This document shows positions 44,406 through 52,714 of a stretch of DNA of 64,000 nucleotides, in pieces. The position numbers and the translations under genes were made by a program. Each line of letters starts with the position of its first letter. Position 1 is the stretch's first letter. The notes under the pieces are model-generated. The model did not search any database. It had not been told where the DNA came from and saw only the letters and a program-made list of their open reading frames with translations. This DNA comes from Variovorax paradoxus (GTDB lineage: Bacteria > Pseudomonadota > Gammaproteobacteria > Burkholderiales > Burkholderiaceae_C), in the NCBI RefSeq assembly GCF_018614915.1, contig NZ_JAGGNU010000005.1, forward strand, positions 1 through 64,000, read 5' to 3'.

Positions 44406-46457
44406 CTACACCAAAAGCGAATTGACGCGCCGCACGTAGGCCGCCGGATCGGCCGGCAGGCCGCCCTCGGCCAGCAGCGCCTGGTCGAACAGGATGTTGG
44501 CCAGGTCCTCGAAATGCGCCGAGTCTTCGAGCTTCTTGACCAGCGGGTGCTCGGCATTCACCTCCAGCACCGGTTTGAGCTCCGGCGCCGGCTGGCCAGC
44601 CTGCTTGAGCATGCGCGCGAGCTGGGTGCTCATGCCGCCGTCCTGCACCACCAGGCAGGCCGGCGAATCGACCAGGCGGGTGGTCACGCGCACGTCCTCG
44701 GCCTTGTCCTTGAGCGCCTCCTTGAGCCGCTCGAGCATCGGCTTGAAGGACTCGGCCGCCGCTTCCGCAGCCTTCTTCTCGGCCTCGTCCTGCAGCTTGC
44801 CGAGGTCGACCGCGCCCTTGGCCACGCTCTGCAGCGGCGTGCCGTCGAACTCGGTCAGGTAGTTGAGCGCCCATTCGTCGACGCGGTCGGTCATCAGCAG
44901 CACCTCGATGCCCTTCTTCTTGAAGATTTCGAGCTGCGGGCTGTTGCGGGCCGCGGCCGGGGTGTCGGCCGTGATGTAGTAGATCGCCTCCTGGCCTTCC
45001 TTCATGCGCGACTTGTAGTCGGCGAAGCTCACGCTCACGGTGTCGCTGGTGCTCGACGCAAAGCGCAGCAGCTTCGCGATGCGCTCGCGGTTGGCGAAGT
45101 CCTCGCCCAGGCCTTCCTTCAGCACGGCGCCGAACTCGGCATAGAACTTCGCGTACTTGCCCGATTCGTCGCTGTACTCGGCCGCGGCTTCGGCGGCCAG
45201 CGTGGTGTCGGCCTTCTTGTCGACCACGTCGGTCACACCTTCGCCGGGCTCGGGCGCCGGCACCGATTCGCCGGAGCCGACGTCGATTTTTCCCTCGTTG
45301 CTGTCGACCGGGGTCTTCTGCTTCTTGGCCAGGTCTTCCAGCATGCCGAGCACGCGCTTGGTACTGCCTTCGCGGATCGCCTTCACGTCGCGGCTTTCCT
45401 GCAGCAGCTCGCGGCTCACGTTGAGCGGCAGGTCGGCGGAATCGATCACGCCCTTGACGAAGCGCAGGTAGCTCGGCAGCAGCGCCTCGGCATCGTCCAT
45501 GATGAAGACGCGCTTGACGTAGAGCTTGACGCCCGCGCCCTTCTCGCGGTTCCACAGGTCCATCGGCGCCTTGGACGGGATGTAGAGCAGCTGCGTGTAC
45601 TCGGTCGTGCCCTCGACGCGGTTGTGGCTCCAGGCGAGCGGCGGCTCGAAGTCGTGGCTGACGTTCTTGTAGAACTCCACGTACTGCTCCTCGCTGATGT
45701 CCTTCTTCGGCCGGCTCCACAGCGCGTTGGCCTGGTTGACCGGCTCCCACTCGCCGGTCTTCACCATCTCGCCGCCCTTGTTGTCCTCGCCTTCCTTCCA
45801 CTCTTCCTTCTCCATCAGGATGGGCAGCGAGATGTGGTCGGAGTACTTGGAAATGATGGACTTGAGCTTCCAGAGATTCAGGTATTCCTCGGCGTCCTCG
45901 CGCAGGTGCAGGGTCACGCTGGTGCCGCGCTGCGGGCGCTCGATGGTGTCGACCTCGAAGTCGCCGGCGCCGGCGCTGACCCAGCGCACGCCTTCTTCGG
46001 CGGGCAGCCCCGCGCGGCGCGACTCGACCGTGATCCTGTCGGCCACGATGAAGCCCGAGTAGAAGCCCACGCCGAACTGGCCGATGAGCTGCCCTTGTTC
46101 GGAGGCCGTGGCCTTCTGGACGCTCGTGAGCTTGCTCATGAAGTCCCGGGTTCCGCTCTTGGCGATGGTGCCCAGGTTGTCGATGGCCTCCTGCTGCGAC
46201 AGCCCGATGCCGTTGTCGGCAATGGTGATCGTCTTGGCCGCCTTGTCGAAGGAGACGCGCACCTCCAGCGTCGGCTGGTCTTCGTAGAGGGCCGGCTGGT
46301 CGATGGCCTCGAAACGCAGCTTGTCGCAGGCATCCGAGGCATTCGAAATCAGCTCCCGCAGGAAGATTTCCTTGTTGGAGTAGAGCGAATGCGTGACCAG
46401 GTGCAGCAGTTGCGCAACTTCGGCCTGGAAGGGGAGTTTGGTCTTGGAAAGGGTCAT
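44406..46457 (-). CDS. htpG: Molecular chaperone HtpG (Hsp90)
   Basis: Bacterial Hsp90, an ATP-dependent chaperone. The GHKL ATPase motifs are clear: [12 protein letters not shown] near residue 35, DNGIGLS near 81 and [15 protein letters not shown] near 123. At 683 residues it is about 60 longer than E. coli HtpG (624), mostly from an insertion at about residues 378-428 in the middle domain, rich in Asp, Glu, Pro, Ala ([20 protein letters not shown]). GHKL and C-terminal dimerisation parts look complete. A heat-shock promoter is expected upstream, but I could not identify a convincing one. Confidence 0.95.
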   Translation of the reverse strand: MTLSKTKLPFQAEVAQLLHLVTHSLYSNKEIFLRELISNASDACDKLRFEAIDQPALYEDQPTLEVRVSFDKAAKTITIADNGIGLSQQEAIDNLGTIAKSGTRDFMSKLTSVQKATASEQGQLIGQFGVGFYSGFIVADRITVESRRAGLPAEEGVRWVSAGAGDFEVDTIERPQRGTSVTLHLREDAEEYLNLWKLKSIISKYSDHISLPILMEKEEWKEGEDNKGGEMVKTGEWEPVNQANALWSRPKKDISEEQYVEFYKNVSHDFEPPLAWSHNRVEGTTEYTQLLYIPSKAPMDLWNREKGAGVKLYVKRVFIMDDAEALLPSYLRFVKGVIDSADLPLNVSRELLQESRDVKAIREGSTKRVLGMLEDLAKKQKTPVDSNEGKIDVGSGESVPAPEPGEGVTDVVDKKADTTLAAEAAAEYSDESGKYAKFYAEFGAVLKEGLGEDFANRERIAKLLRFASSTSDTVSVSFADYKSRMKEGQEAIYYITADTPAAARNSPQLEIFKKKGIEVLLMTDRVDEWALNYLTEFDGTPLQSVAKGAVDLGKLQDEAEKKAAEAAAESFKPMLERLKEALKDKAEDVRVTTRLVDSPACLVVQDGGMSTQLARMLKQAGQPAPELKPVLEVNAEHPLVKKLEDSAHFEDLANILFDQALLAEGGLPADPAAYVRRVNSLLV

Positions 46458-46593
46458 GGCACAGGAGCAGATCGAAGAAAAAGACGCCCGCCTCGGGCGA
46501 ACCCAAGGACTTTACAAGAGCCCGCGCGGCGCGGCCATCCCGTGGGAATCCGCGGCTTTGGACATGCAGCGTCGCGCGCGCGCGACAGAGCCA

Positions 46594-46657
46594 AAAGTTC
46601 TAGCCCGTAACTTTTTAACGAAAGTTCTCAAGGAAAACGTTTTACGAATGAAGTTCT
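46594..46657 (+). promoter_or_regulatory. Three direct AAGTTCT repeats upstream of the fibre operon
   Basis: AAAGTTCT occurs at 46594-46601 and 46621-46628, and AAGTTCT at 46651-46657. The spacing is 27 and about 29 bp, in an AT-rich island that is otherwise rare in this window. A GTCGCGCGCGCGCGAC palindrome lies just before (46571-46586). The repeats sit 76-139 bp before the first pilin-like gene and look like sites for a regulator acting on that operon, or on the divergent htpG. Confidence 0.5.
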
Positions 46658-46732
46658 ACAGATCCATGTAGTCCATCGCCTACATTTCACCCGGACATTT
46701 AAACCAACGACCTACTTTCCCGAGAAATCCAA

Positions 46733-47374
46733 ATGAAAAAACTTCTGCTGGTGACGGCCCTCGCCGCCATTGCTCCGCTGGCCGCGCAGGCCGAATCGAA
46801 CTTCAGCACCGGCAGCGGCGCCCTGGCCGCCAATGCCAAGCTCGACTTCATCATCACGATTCCCAAGGTGCTCTTCCTGCAAGTCGGTACCGGCACCAGC
46901 TACGCCAACAACGCCACGGTGAACGACATCACTTTCGCCGTGCCCGCAGGCAACGTCGGCAACGGCACGGCCGTGGCAGGCGCCGGCGGCGACCTGGCCA
47001 GTGGCGGCGTCACGGTCCGCGTGCTCGGCAACAGCGGCACCGTCACCCTCACCAACGCGACCACCGGCCCGCTGAGCAGCGGCGTCGCCGGCAACCCCAC
47101 CGTGCCGTGGAGCGACATCGTCGTGACCCCCGGCACGCTGGCGACCACCACGGCCGGCTTCGACAACAGCGCCATCACGCACCCTGCTTTCAATACCGCA
47201 GCCGGCGGCGGCGCCTCGGCCACGCCCACCACGCTGACCGGCACGGCCGGCCTCGTGCGCCGCGAGGGCAGCTGGAATTTCGCGTACGCCAACACGGCCA
47301 CGCTGCCGGCCGGCACCTACGGCAACACGCTGGCCAACAACGGCACCGTGACCTATACCGCCACCGCGCCTTGA
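46733..47374 (+). CDS. Pilin-like exported protein, first gene of a fibre operon
   Basis: A 213-residue exported protein with a Sec signal peptide (KKLLLVTALAAIAPLAAQA). The mature chain is rich in Thr, Gly, Ala, Asn and beta-branched residues, with no Cys, Trp only twice, as in fimbrial subunits. The segment LDFIITIPKVLFLQVGTGTS near residue 43 recurs in the next gene (LFLQVGVGT) and in the 51662 gene (NFTVIVPPVF). It is probably the major structural subunit, because it is the first gene after an AT-rich promoter region. No named family is recognised. Confidence 0.75.
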   Translation: MKKLLLVTALAAIAPLAAQAESNFSTGSGALAANAKLDFIITIPKVLFLQVGTGTSYANNATVNDITFAVPAGNVGNGTAVAGAGGDLASGGVTVRVLGNSGTVTLTNATTGPLSSGVAGNPTVPWSDIVVTPGTLATTTAGFDNSAITHPAFNTAAGGGASATPTTLTGTAGLVRREGSWNFAYANTATLPAGTYGNTLANNGTVTYTATAP

Positions 47375-47400
47375 CCGCCGTCCGCTGAGAGAGCCGATTG

Positions 47401-48057
47401 GTGCATTCGCCCCGCTCCTCGAGCCCGCGCTGGTGCGCCATGCTGGGACTCGCCGTGCTGTCCGCCACCTGGCTGCCGGCGGCGCAGGGCTTCACCGTCG
47501 GCATCGACCGGGGCCCGCGCGCGCTGTTCCTGCAGGTGGGCGTCGGCACCATGACCGGGGCGACCTTCGAATCGGGCGGCACGCCGGGCAACAACACGAC
47601 CGTCAACACCGCGTCGGTCAGCGTCCCGAGCGCGCAGCTCGGTTCCGGCACCGCGCAGGCAATGACCACCAACAGCACCGTTACGGCCAGTCCCTGGGAA
47701 GGCTTCGCGTTCTGCAACAGCCCGGCCACCACGGGCCAGGTGTACGTCGGCGGCTTCTACCGGGTGCCGGGCAGCACCGGTGCCGCGGCCACGCTGACTG
47801 TCAGCACGCCGGCCAGCCTGACCAACGGCAACGGCGACACGCTTCCGTTCAACCGGATTGCGTGGACCTCGTCCGGCAACGGCGACGCCACGCCGACCAT
47901 TCCGAGCGGCGCCTTCACCGGCGGCGCGCAGACCCTGCTTTCGGTCGCCCGCAACAACTGGTTCGAGAGCTGCCTGGCTTTCCGCTACCTCAACACCCAA
48001 CTGGTCCCCGCCGGCACCTTCACCGGCCGAGCGACCTTCACGCTCACCACGCCATGA
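47401..48057 (+). CDS. Second pilin-like exported protein
   Basis: About 218 residues, with a long basic n-region and signal peptide (AMLGLAVLSATWLPAAQG). The mature part again contains LFLQVGVGTMTG, followed by NTTVNTASVSVPSAQLGSGT, closely paralleling the first pilin-like protein (VNDITFAVPAGNVGNGT). It has two Cys in the mature chain that could bridge. It may be a minor or tip subunit. GTG 47401 has GAGAG upstream; TTG 47398 and ATG 47440 are alternatives. The stop overlaps the next start (ATGA). Confidence 0.72.
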   Translation: MHSPRSSSPRWCAMLGLAVLSATWLPAAQGFTVGIDRGPRALFLQVGVGTMTGATFESGGTPGNNTTVNTASVSVPSAQLGSGTAQAMTTNSTVTASPWEGFAFCNSPATTGQVYVGGFYRVPGSTGAAATLTVSTPASLTNGNGDTLPFNRIAWTSSGNGDATPTIPSGAFTGGAQTLLSVARNNWFESCLAFRYLNTQLVPAGTFTGRATFTLTTP

Positions 48058-48524
48058 AGGCCCGACGTCTTCCAGCGCTGCTGGCCGGTTTGCTGGCCCT
48101 GGCGGTAGCGGCGGCTGCCGGTGCGGCGACCTTCCGCGTCGACGACACCGGCACCTTCCTGAGCCAGCCGGTCACGCAGATGCGCTGGCGCCACCTGGTG
48201 CCCGGCCGCGCGGGCGACCACACGGTCGAAGGCCGCGTCAACGTCGCGCTCAGGCTCAACCTGTCGCCATGGCTCAACCGCCAGGCGCGGATCTACCTGG
48301 CCCTGACACCCACCGAGGGCGAGCAGATGCTCGCCAGCTGGCGCACGCAGGGCCGGCTGCTGCCGGGCACGGTGCGCGGGGGCAGCCGCACGCTGGTGTT
48401 CGAAGGCGTGGTGCGCGAGCCCTTCCTGCAGGAAAGCATCGTGCTCGACCTCGTGGCCGACGGCCGGTCGATGGAACGGGCCCAACCCCTGCAATTCTTT
48501 TTCGAGATCGAGGTTTCGCCGTGA
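48054..48524 (+). CDS. Exported protein of unknown function in the fibre operon
   Basis: A 156-residue protein with a signal peptide (LPALLAGLLALAVAAAAGA). The mature part is predicted beta-rich (ATFRVDDTGTFLSQPVTQMR ... VNVALRLNLSPWL) and has no Cys. I do not recognise a family. Its start overlaps the previous stop and its stop overlaps the next start, so it is translated as part of the same system. It could be a subunit, adaptor or accessory chaperone. Confidence 0.7.
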   Translation: MKARRLPALLAGLLALAVAAAAGAATFRVDDTGTFLSQPVTQMRWRHLVPGRAGDHTVEGRVNVALRLNLSPWLNRQARIYLALTPTEGEQMLASWRTQGRLLPGTVRGGSRTLVFEGVVREPFLQESIVLDLVADGRSMERAQPLQFFFEIEVSP

Positions 48525-49345
48525 TGCGCCTTGTCGAGCTTTCTTTCCGCCGCGGCGCTGCGGTCCTCGCTGCCATCGGCATCGCCGCATCGATGGCTTC
48601 GGCGCCCGCACGGGCCCAGTTCTCCCTGGCGGTCTCGCCGCCGCGCTTCGAGCTCTCCGCCAAGCCCGGCGAGCGGCTGCGCGAAGTGCTCGAGCTCACG
48701 CACAGCGACGTGCGCGCCGGCGCCTACAAGTTCAAGACGGCCGACTGGTCGCTCAAGCCCGACGCCTCGGTCGACTTCAGCGACGACCTGCAGCCTGCCA
48801 GCTGCCGGCCCTGGGTGGCGATCGAGCGGCGCGAGCTGAGCATCACGCCCGGGCGCCCCTACCGCTTCCGCTTCGAAGTGGCGCCGCCGGCCGACACGCC
48901 GCCCGTGGAGTGCCGCTTCGCCGTGATGATCGAAGGCCAGCAGCCGGCCGCGGCGCCCGGCGTGCCGATCGCGCTGGGCGCGCGCATCGGCGTGATCGTC
49001 TACGTCGCCGTGGGCGACGTGGCGCCGGTGCTGGAACTCGCCGGCGCCTCGGTGCAGCAGGTCGACGGCCGCGCCGCGCCGGTGCTCAGGATTCGCAATA
49101 CGGGCAATGCGCACGGCCGGCTTGCAGGGTTCCTCACCGGCACCGATGCCGGCGGCACGGCACTGGAGCTGCAGGCCAGCACCACCCCGATCATGGCCGG
49201 CGAGATGCGCGACATTGCGCTCCTGGCCACCAAGCCCGGCGACACCGAAACCGCTGTCGCGATCCGCTTTCCCATCACCATCAGCGGCAAGCTGGAGTGG
49301 GGCAGGAACGGCTCGCTGCCGATTCAGCAACGCTTCGTTCAATGA
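48524..49345 (+). CDS. PapD-like periplasmic chaperone of the fibre operon
   Basis: A 273-residue periplasmic protein. After a signal peptide (AVLAAIGIAASMASAPARA) the mature chain starts FSLAVSPPRFELSAKPGERL, the pattern of Ig-fold pilus chaperones, with a first strand followed by Pro-Pro and a conserved Arg. A second beta domain is suggested by VLRIRNTGNAHGRLAGFL. Two Cys (SCRPW, VECRF) may bridge. It probably stabilises the pilin-like subunits. GTG 48521 is an alternative start. The stop overlaps the barrel gene start (ATGA). Confidence 0.75.
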   Translation: MRLVELSFRRGAAVLAAIGIAASMASAPARAQFSLAVSPPRFELSAKPGERLREVLELTHSDVRAGAYKFKTADWSLKPDASVDFSDDLQPASCRPWVAIERRELSITPGRPYRFRFEVAPPADTPPVECRFAVMIEGQQPAAAPGVPIALGARIGVIVYVAVGDVAPVLELAGASVQQVDGRAAPVLRIRNTGNAHGRLAGFLTGTDAGGTALELQASTTPIMAGEMRDIALLATKPGDTETAVAIRFPITISGKLEWGRNGSLPIQQRFVQ

Positions 49346-51450
49346 AGCACTGGCTCGCAAGCCGCGCCCTCGGAATGTGCTGGGCGGGCACGGCGCTGGC
49401 CGGCACCGGCGCGTGGGCGCAATCCGCGCCGGCGCCGGCCGTGCAGCCGGCCGACTATGTCGACCGCGTGCTCGACGACAGCCCGCAAGCCGCGCAGGCC
49501 GACGAGCCGCAGGTCCGCGACACGGGCTGGCCGCGCGGCTGGAGCATCGAGGGCCAGTCGACCCAGCAGGGCGGCGTGGTGCGCCAGCGCAGCCAGTCGC
49601 TGCTGTTCTCCGGCCACCTGGACACGCCGAACCACGGCACCTTCTCGGCCCATGCCAACCTCAACCGCGACGCCGCGCCGGTGAACGGCCTCGGCCTGGT
49701 GGGCAGCACCGGCACGCCCTACACCCTGGTGCCCTACAGCTACCGCACCGGCAGCACCTGGCGCATCGACCAGCGCGGCATGCCTTTCGACGGCGGCTGG
49801 TTCGGCAACAACAGCATCGGCAACATCAACATGGCCGGCACGCCGCTGGCGCGCGGCGTCGGGCGCGTCTACCTGCCCAACCTGCCGATCGAGGGCGCCG
49901 CGGCCACGCTGGAGCAGCCGGGCCGGACCTCCTTCAATGCCTCGGCCGGCCGACTCGGCTATTTCGACGGCCTCTCGTTCCAGGGTTTCTCGACCGGGCG
50001 CGGCACGGCGGCGAGCGCCGGCGCCCAGACGCAGCTGACGGGCGGCGAGGGCCCGCTCGCGATGGGCCGCAGCGACGCGGCGGTCCAGCTGATCGAGACG
50101 CGCGACTTCAACGCCAACGGCGTGCCCGGCTTTGCCCAGAACACGGGCTCGCTCTGGACCGCGGTGTCCTGGCAGGGCCTGGCGCCCTGGGCCGATTCGC
50201 TGGGCACCGGCTTCGGCGGCGTCGCCGACAAGGTGGGCGGCCTGCGCGTCCAGGCCAACCTGGCGCACAGCGCCGGCCGGCCTTCGGACGCGTCCTCGCT
50301 GGCGCCGCGCGATGCGGCCACCGGCGGCTGGGTCGACGCTGCCTGGCGCACCGAGCTGATGCAGCAGGCCGCATCGGTGTTCTATTTCGAGCCTTCGCTG
50401 CGCTGGGGCGGCGATTCGCTGCCGAGCGACCTGCGCGGCGCTTCGTGGCGCGGCGACATCTCGACGCGCCAATGGCAGATCGGCACCAATATCGAAGCGA
50501 GCGACAGCGTGAGCGGCCAGCGGCGCAGCTCGGTGTTCGGCAATCTCTTCGGCCGCTGGCGCTTCGACTCGCGCGACGCGCTCTCGGCCACCCTGGCCGC
50601 GCGCACCGGCAGCTTCGGCGCGCAGTCGGCGCAGCTGACCTGGGAGCACAAGTCCGACTGGGGCTACACGCAATGGCGCACCGACGTGGCCCACGGCACC
50701 GACCTGCGCGTGCTGCGCACCGGCGTCGACCATGCCTGGCGCGTGGACGAGACGCAAACCCTCTCGACCTCGCTGGCGCTCGAAGACGCGCGCGAGGCCG
50801 ACCTCGACAAGCGCACGGTGCACTGGGGCGTGCTCGGCACCACGCCCCTGGTCGCCGGTGCCCGGCTCGACCTGAGCCTGCGCGGCAGCAACGGCATCGG
50901 CGGCAATGCATCGCGCTTCCTGAGCGCCAATGCGCGCCTGTCCTGGCCGCTCGGCCTGGGCTGGTCCTTCATCGCCCAGTACACGGCGGCGCGCGGGCAG
51001 GAGTCGCTCAACCCGGCGGTGGTCTCGGCGCTGACGGCGGCCACGCTGCAGGCGGTGCTCGTCGCGCCTTCCAGCCGCTCCTTCATGGTGGCGCTGCGCT
51101 ACGAGAGCCGCGCCGGCCTGGCCAGCGCGCCCATCGGCGGCACGCCCGGCAGCGGCGCGGGCCGGCTCGAAGGCCACGTGTTCTTCGACCAAGACAACAA
51201 CGGCCGGCGCGAAGCGAACGAAGGCGGCGTCGCCAACGTGACGGTGGTGCTCGACCGCCGCTACGTCGCGCGCACCGACGCCCAGGGCTTCTACAGCTTC
51301 CCCTCCATGGCGGGCGGCAGCCACGAGATCGAACTGGTCCAGGACAACCTGCCGCTGCCCTGGAGCAGCGCAGGCTCGCCCTCGCGGCGCATCGACGTGT
51401 ACGTGCGCGACACCGCCTCGGCCGACTTCGCCATCCAGAAAGAGCGCTGA
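49342..51450 (+). CDS. Predicted outer-membrane barrel with C-terminal SdrD-B-like domain (usher-like)
   Basis: A 702-residue exported protein with signal peptide (GMCWAGTALAGTGAWA). Residues about 60-610 show alternating hydrophobic and polar strands typical of outer-membrane barrels, with many Trp, Tyr and Arg (SDWGYTQWRTDVAHGTDLRV). Residues about 613-690 form a compact beta-sandwich of the SdrD-B/carboxypeptidase-regulatory type: GHVFFDQDNNGRREANEGG, then VARTDAQGFYSFPSMAGG. It lacks the length (about 800-850) of FimD-type ushers and I see no FimD plug signature. Position after a chaperone gene suggests it is the secretion pore of the fibre system. Confidence 0.7.
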   Translation: MKHWLASRALGMCWAGTALAGTGAWAQSAPAPAVQPADYVDRVLDDSPQAAQADEPQVRDTGWPRGWSIEGQSTQQGGVVRQRSQSLLFSGHLDTPNHGTFSAHANLNRDAAPVNGLGLVGSTGTPYTLVPYSYRTGSTWRIDQRGMPFDGGWFGNNSIGNINMAGTPLARGVGRVYLPNLPIEGAAATLEQPGRTSFNASAGRLGYFDGLSFQGFSTGRGTAASAGAQTQLTGGEGPLAMGRSDAAVQLIETRDFNANGVPGFAQNTGSLWTAVSWQGLAPWADSLGTGFGGVADKVGGLRVQANLAHSAGRPSDASSLAPRDAATGGWVDAAWRTELMQQAASVFYFEPSLRWGGDSLPSDLRGASWRGDISTRQWQIGTNIEASDSVSGQRRSSVFGNLFGRWRFDSRDALSATLAARTGSFGAQSAQLTWEHKSDWGYTQWRTDVAHGTDLRVLRTGVDHAWRVDETQTLSTSLALEDAREADLDKRTVHWGVLGTTPLVAGARLDLSLRGSNGIGGNASRFLSANARLSWPLGLGWSFIAQYTAARGQESLNPAVVSALTAATLQAVLVAPSSRSFMVALRYESRAGLASAPIGGTPGSGAGRLEGHVFFDQDNNGRREANEGGVANVTVVLDRRYVARTDAQGFYSFPSMAGGSHEIELVQDNLPLPWSSAGSPSRRIDVYVRDTASADFAIQKER

Positions 51451-51661
51451 AGCGCGACCTTTGTCGCGCGCCTACGACGAAGGTCGATTGCGCGCGGCGC
51501 CGGCAAGGTATTTACTGGCAGGCGACAGGCCACGGACCTGCCCAGCCTTCATTTTTCCGTGGCGCTGCCGATATCCAAGAGATCGGGCGTCGAGGCGACG
51601 CCTGCCCCTTTATTTTGGGTGACGCCGTATGACCGGAAGCGTGTTTTCCAACGGGGTTTGC

Positions 51662-51949
51662 ATGAAAAGCGCCCTGTCTGCCCTGCTGCTGTTGCCGCTG
51701 GCCTGCGGCGCCGAGACCACGCTCGGCGTGAACAGCGCGACCGGGCGCCTGAACTTCACGGTGATCGTTCCGCCGGTGTTCCGCGTGCTGCAGGTGACGC
51801 CGGTGACGGACGGCTACGAGTACCGCGTCTGGACCAACCGGCCGAGCGTGCTGCTCAACGGCCGCGAATACCGCTTCCACCGGGTCGGCGAAGCCACACT
51901 GAAGATCCCCGCGGCGCCGCAGGGCCTGCTGCTGGTCCACGGTCTCTGA
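51662..51949 (+). CDS. Small exported protein sharing the pilin strand motif
   Basis: A 95-residue exported protein with signal peptide (KSALSALLLLPLACGA). The mature segment GRLNFTVIVPPVFRVLQVTP parallels the LDFIITIPKVLFLQVG segment of the first pilin-like protein. It is less than half its length, so it may be a minor subunit, an initiator or a remnant. It lies 211 bp after the barrel gene; the gap holds no gene and contains an AT-rich stretch before the start, perhaps a separate promoter. ATG 51662 is preferred; an in-frame ATG at 51629 is also possible. Confidence 0.6.
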   Translation: MKSALSALLLLPLACGAETTLGVNSATGRLNFTVIVPPVFRVLQVTPVTDGYEYRVWTNRPSVLLNGREYRFHRVGEATLKIPAAPQGLLLVHGL

Positions 51950-51977
51950 GCCGACATCGTCCGAGCGGAAGCGGCCT

Positions 51978-52307
51978 TCAGTGGCTGCTGCCCGAGGGCG
52001 GCATCGGCGAGGTCGACTGGCCCGGCAGCTCGGTGCCGGCCGCATGGGCCGCAGCCACGGCGCCGGCATAGACCTCGTCGTTCGACATGGTCGAGCTCAG
52101 GAACGGCGCGGCAGTCGATTGGCCGATCGACTCGGTGCCGCTCGCATGCGCCGCGGCTACCGCACCGGCGTCCACTTCGGCGTTGACGGGGGAATTCATC
52201 TGCAGCGGGTGGTAGTCCGAACCATCGGTGATTTCCTGCGCCTGGGCGCCGAAGGAAGCGATGGCGGCGGCCGCGGCGGCGGCGACGAGTCGTAGGGAAG
52301 CATGCAT
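51978..52307 (-). CDS. DUF4148-like small exported protein with internal duplication
   Basis: A 109-residue protein with signal peptide (ASLRLVAAAAAAAIASFGAQA). The mature part holds two near-identical units: EVDAGAVAAAHASGTESIGQ and EVYAGAVAAAHAAGTELPGQ, about 32 residues apart. It resembles the short DUF4148-type proteins common in Burkholderiales, whose function is unknown. GGAGACCACC precedes the ATG at 52307. Convergent with the preceding small exported gene. Confidence 0.72.
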   Translation of the reverse strand: MHASLRLVAAAAAAAIASFGAQAQEITDGSDYHPLQMNSPVNAEVDAGAVAAAHASGTESIGQSTAAPFLSSTMSNDEVYAGAVAAAHAAGTELPGQSTSPMPPSGSSH

Positions 52308-52398
52308 GGTGGTCTCCTCGACAAGAGCGGAGCGAAACGCGCCGCCGTGCAGGATGCGCCGCGGCGGATCGTCCGTCGACGACTCTAGGAAGCCACGC

Positions 52399-52695
52399 TT
52401 AGAACAACCTGACCCGGCTCGCGATCGGGCCGCCGATGAAGGCCCTGAGCTCTTCTTCGCTCAGCACGTCGGCGCGCACGCAGAGCGCCTCGCCGCCGGC
52501 TGCGCGGATGGCGGCCTCGACCTTGCGCCCCAGCGCTTCGCCGCGGCCGCAGAAGAGCACGCGGCCGCCTTCGGCCTCGAAGGCTTCCCCCACCGCGCGG
52601 CCGATGCCGGCGCTGCCGCCGGCCACGACGACCAGCTTGCCTTCGAAACGCCTCACGCAGCCGATGGTGCTGCGGTCCCAGATCGCTTGCGACAT
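52399..52695 (-). pseudogene. Truncated short-chain dehydrogenase/reductase (N-terminal fragment)
   Basis: The 98-residue open frame covers only the start of an SDR: the dinucleotide motif is VAGGSAGIGRAV (near residue 25) and FCGRGEALGRKVEAAI and VRADVLSEEELRAF follow in normal order. A full SDR has about 250 residues with YxxxK downstream; here the frame stops after a non-homologous tail (GPIASRVRLF), and the 91 bp before the next gene cannot hold the rest. It is most simply a deletion remnant. Confidence 0.7.
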
Positions 52696-52714
52696 CGCGT
52701 GTCTCCTCGCGTTT

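Noticed and set aside
46458..46600. Sigma-32 heat-shock promoter for htpG
   Set aside because: CTTGTAA- and CTTGAG-like -35 candidates exist, but no CCCCAT-type -10 lies at the right distance.
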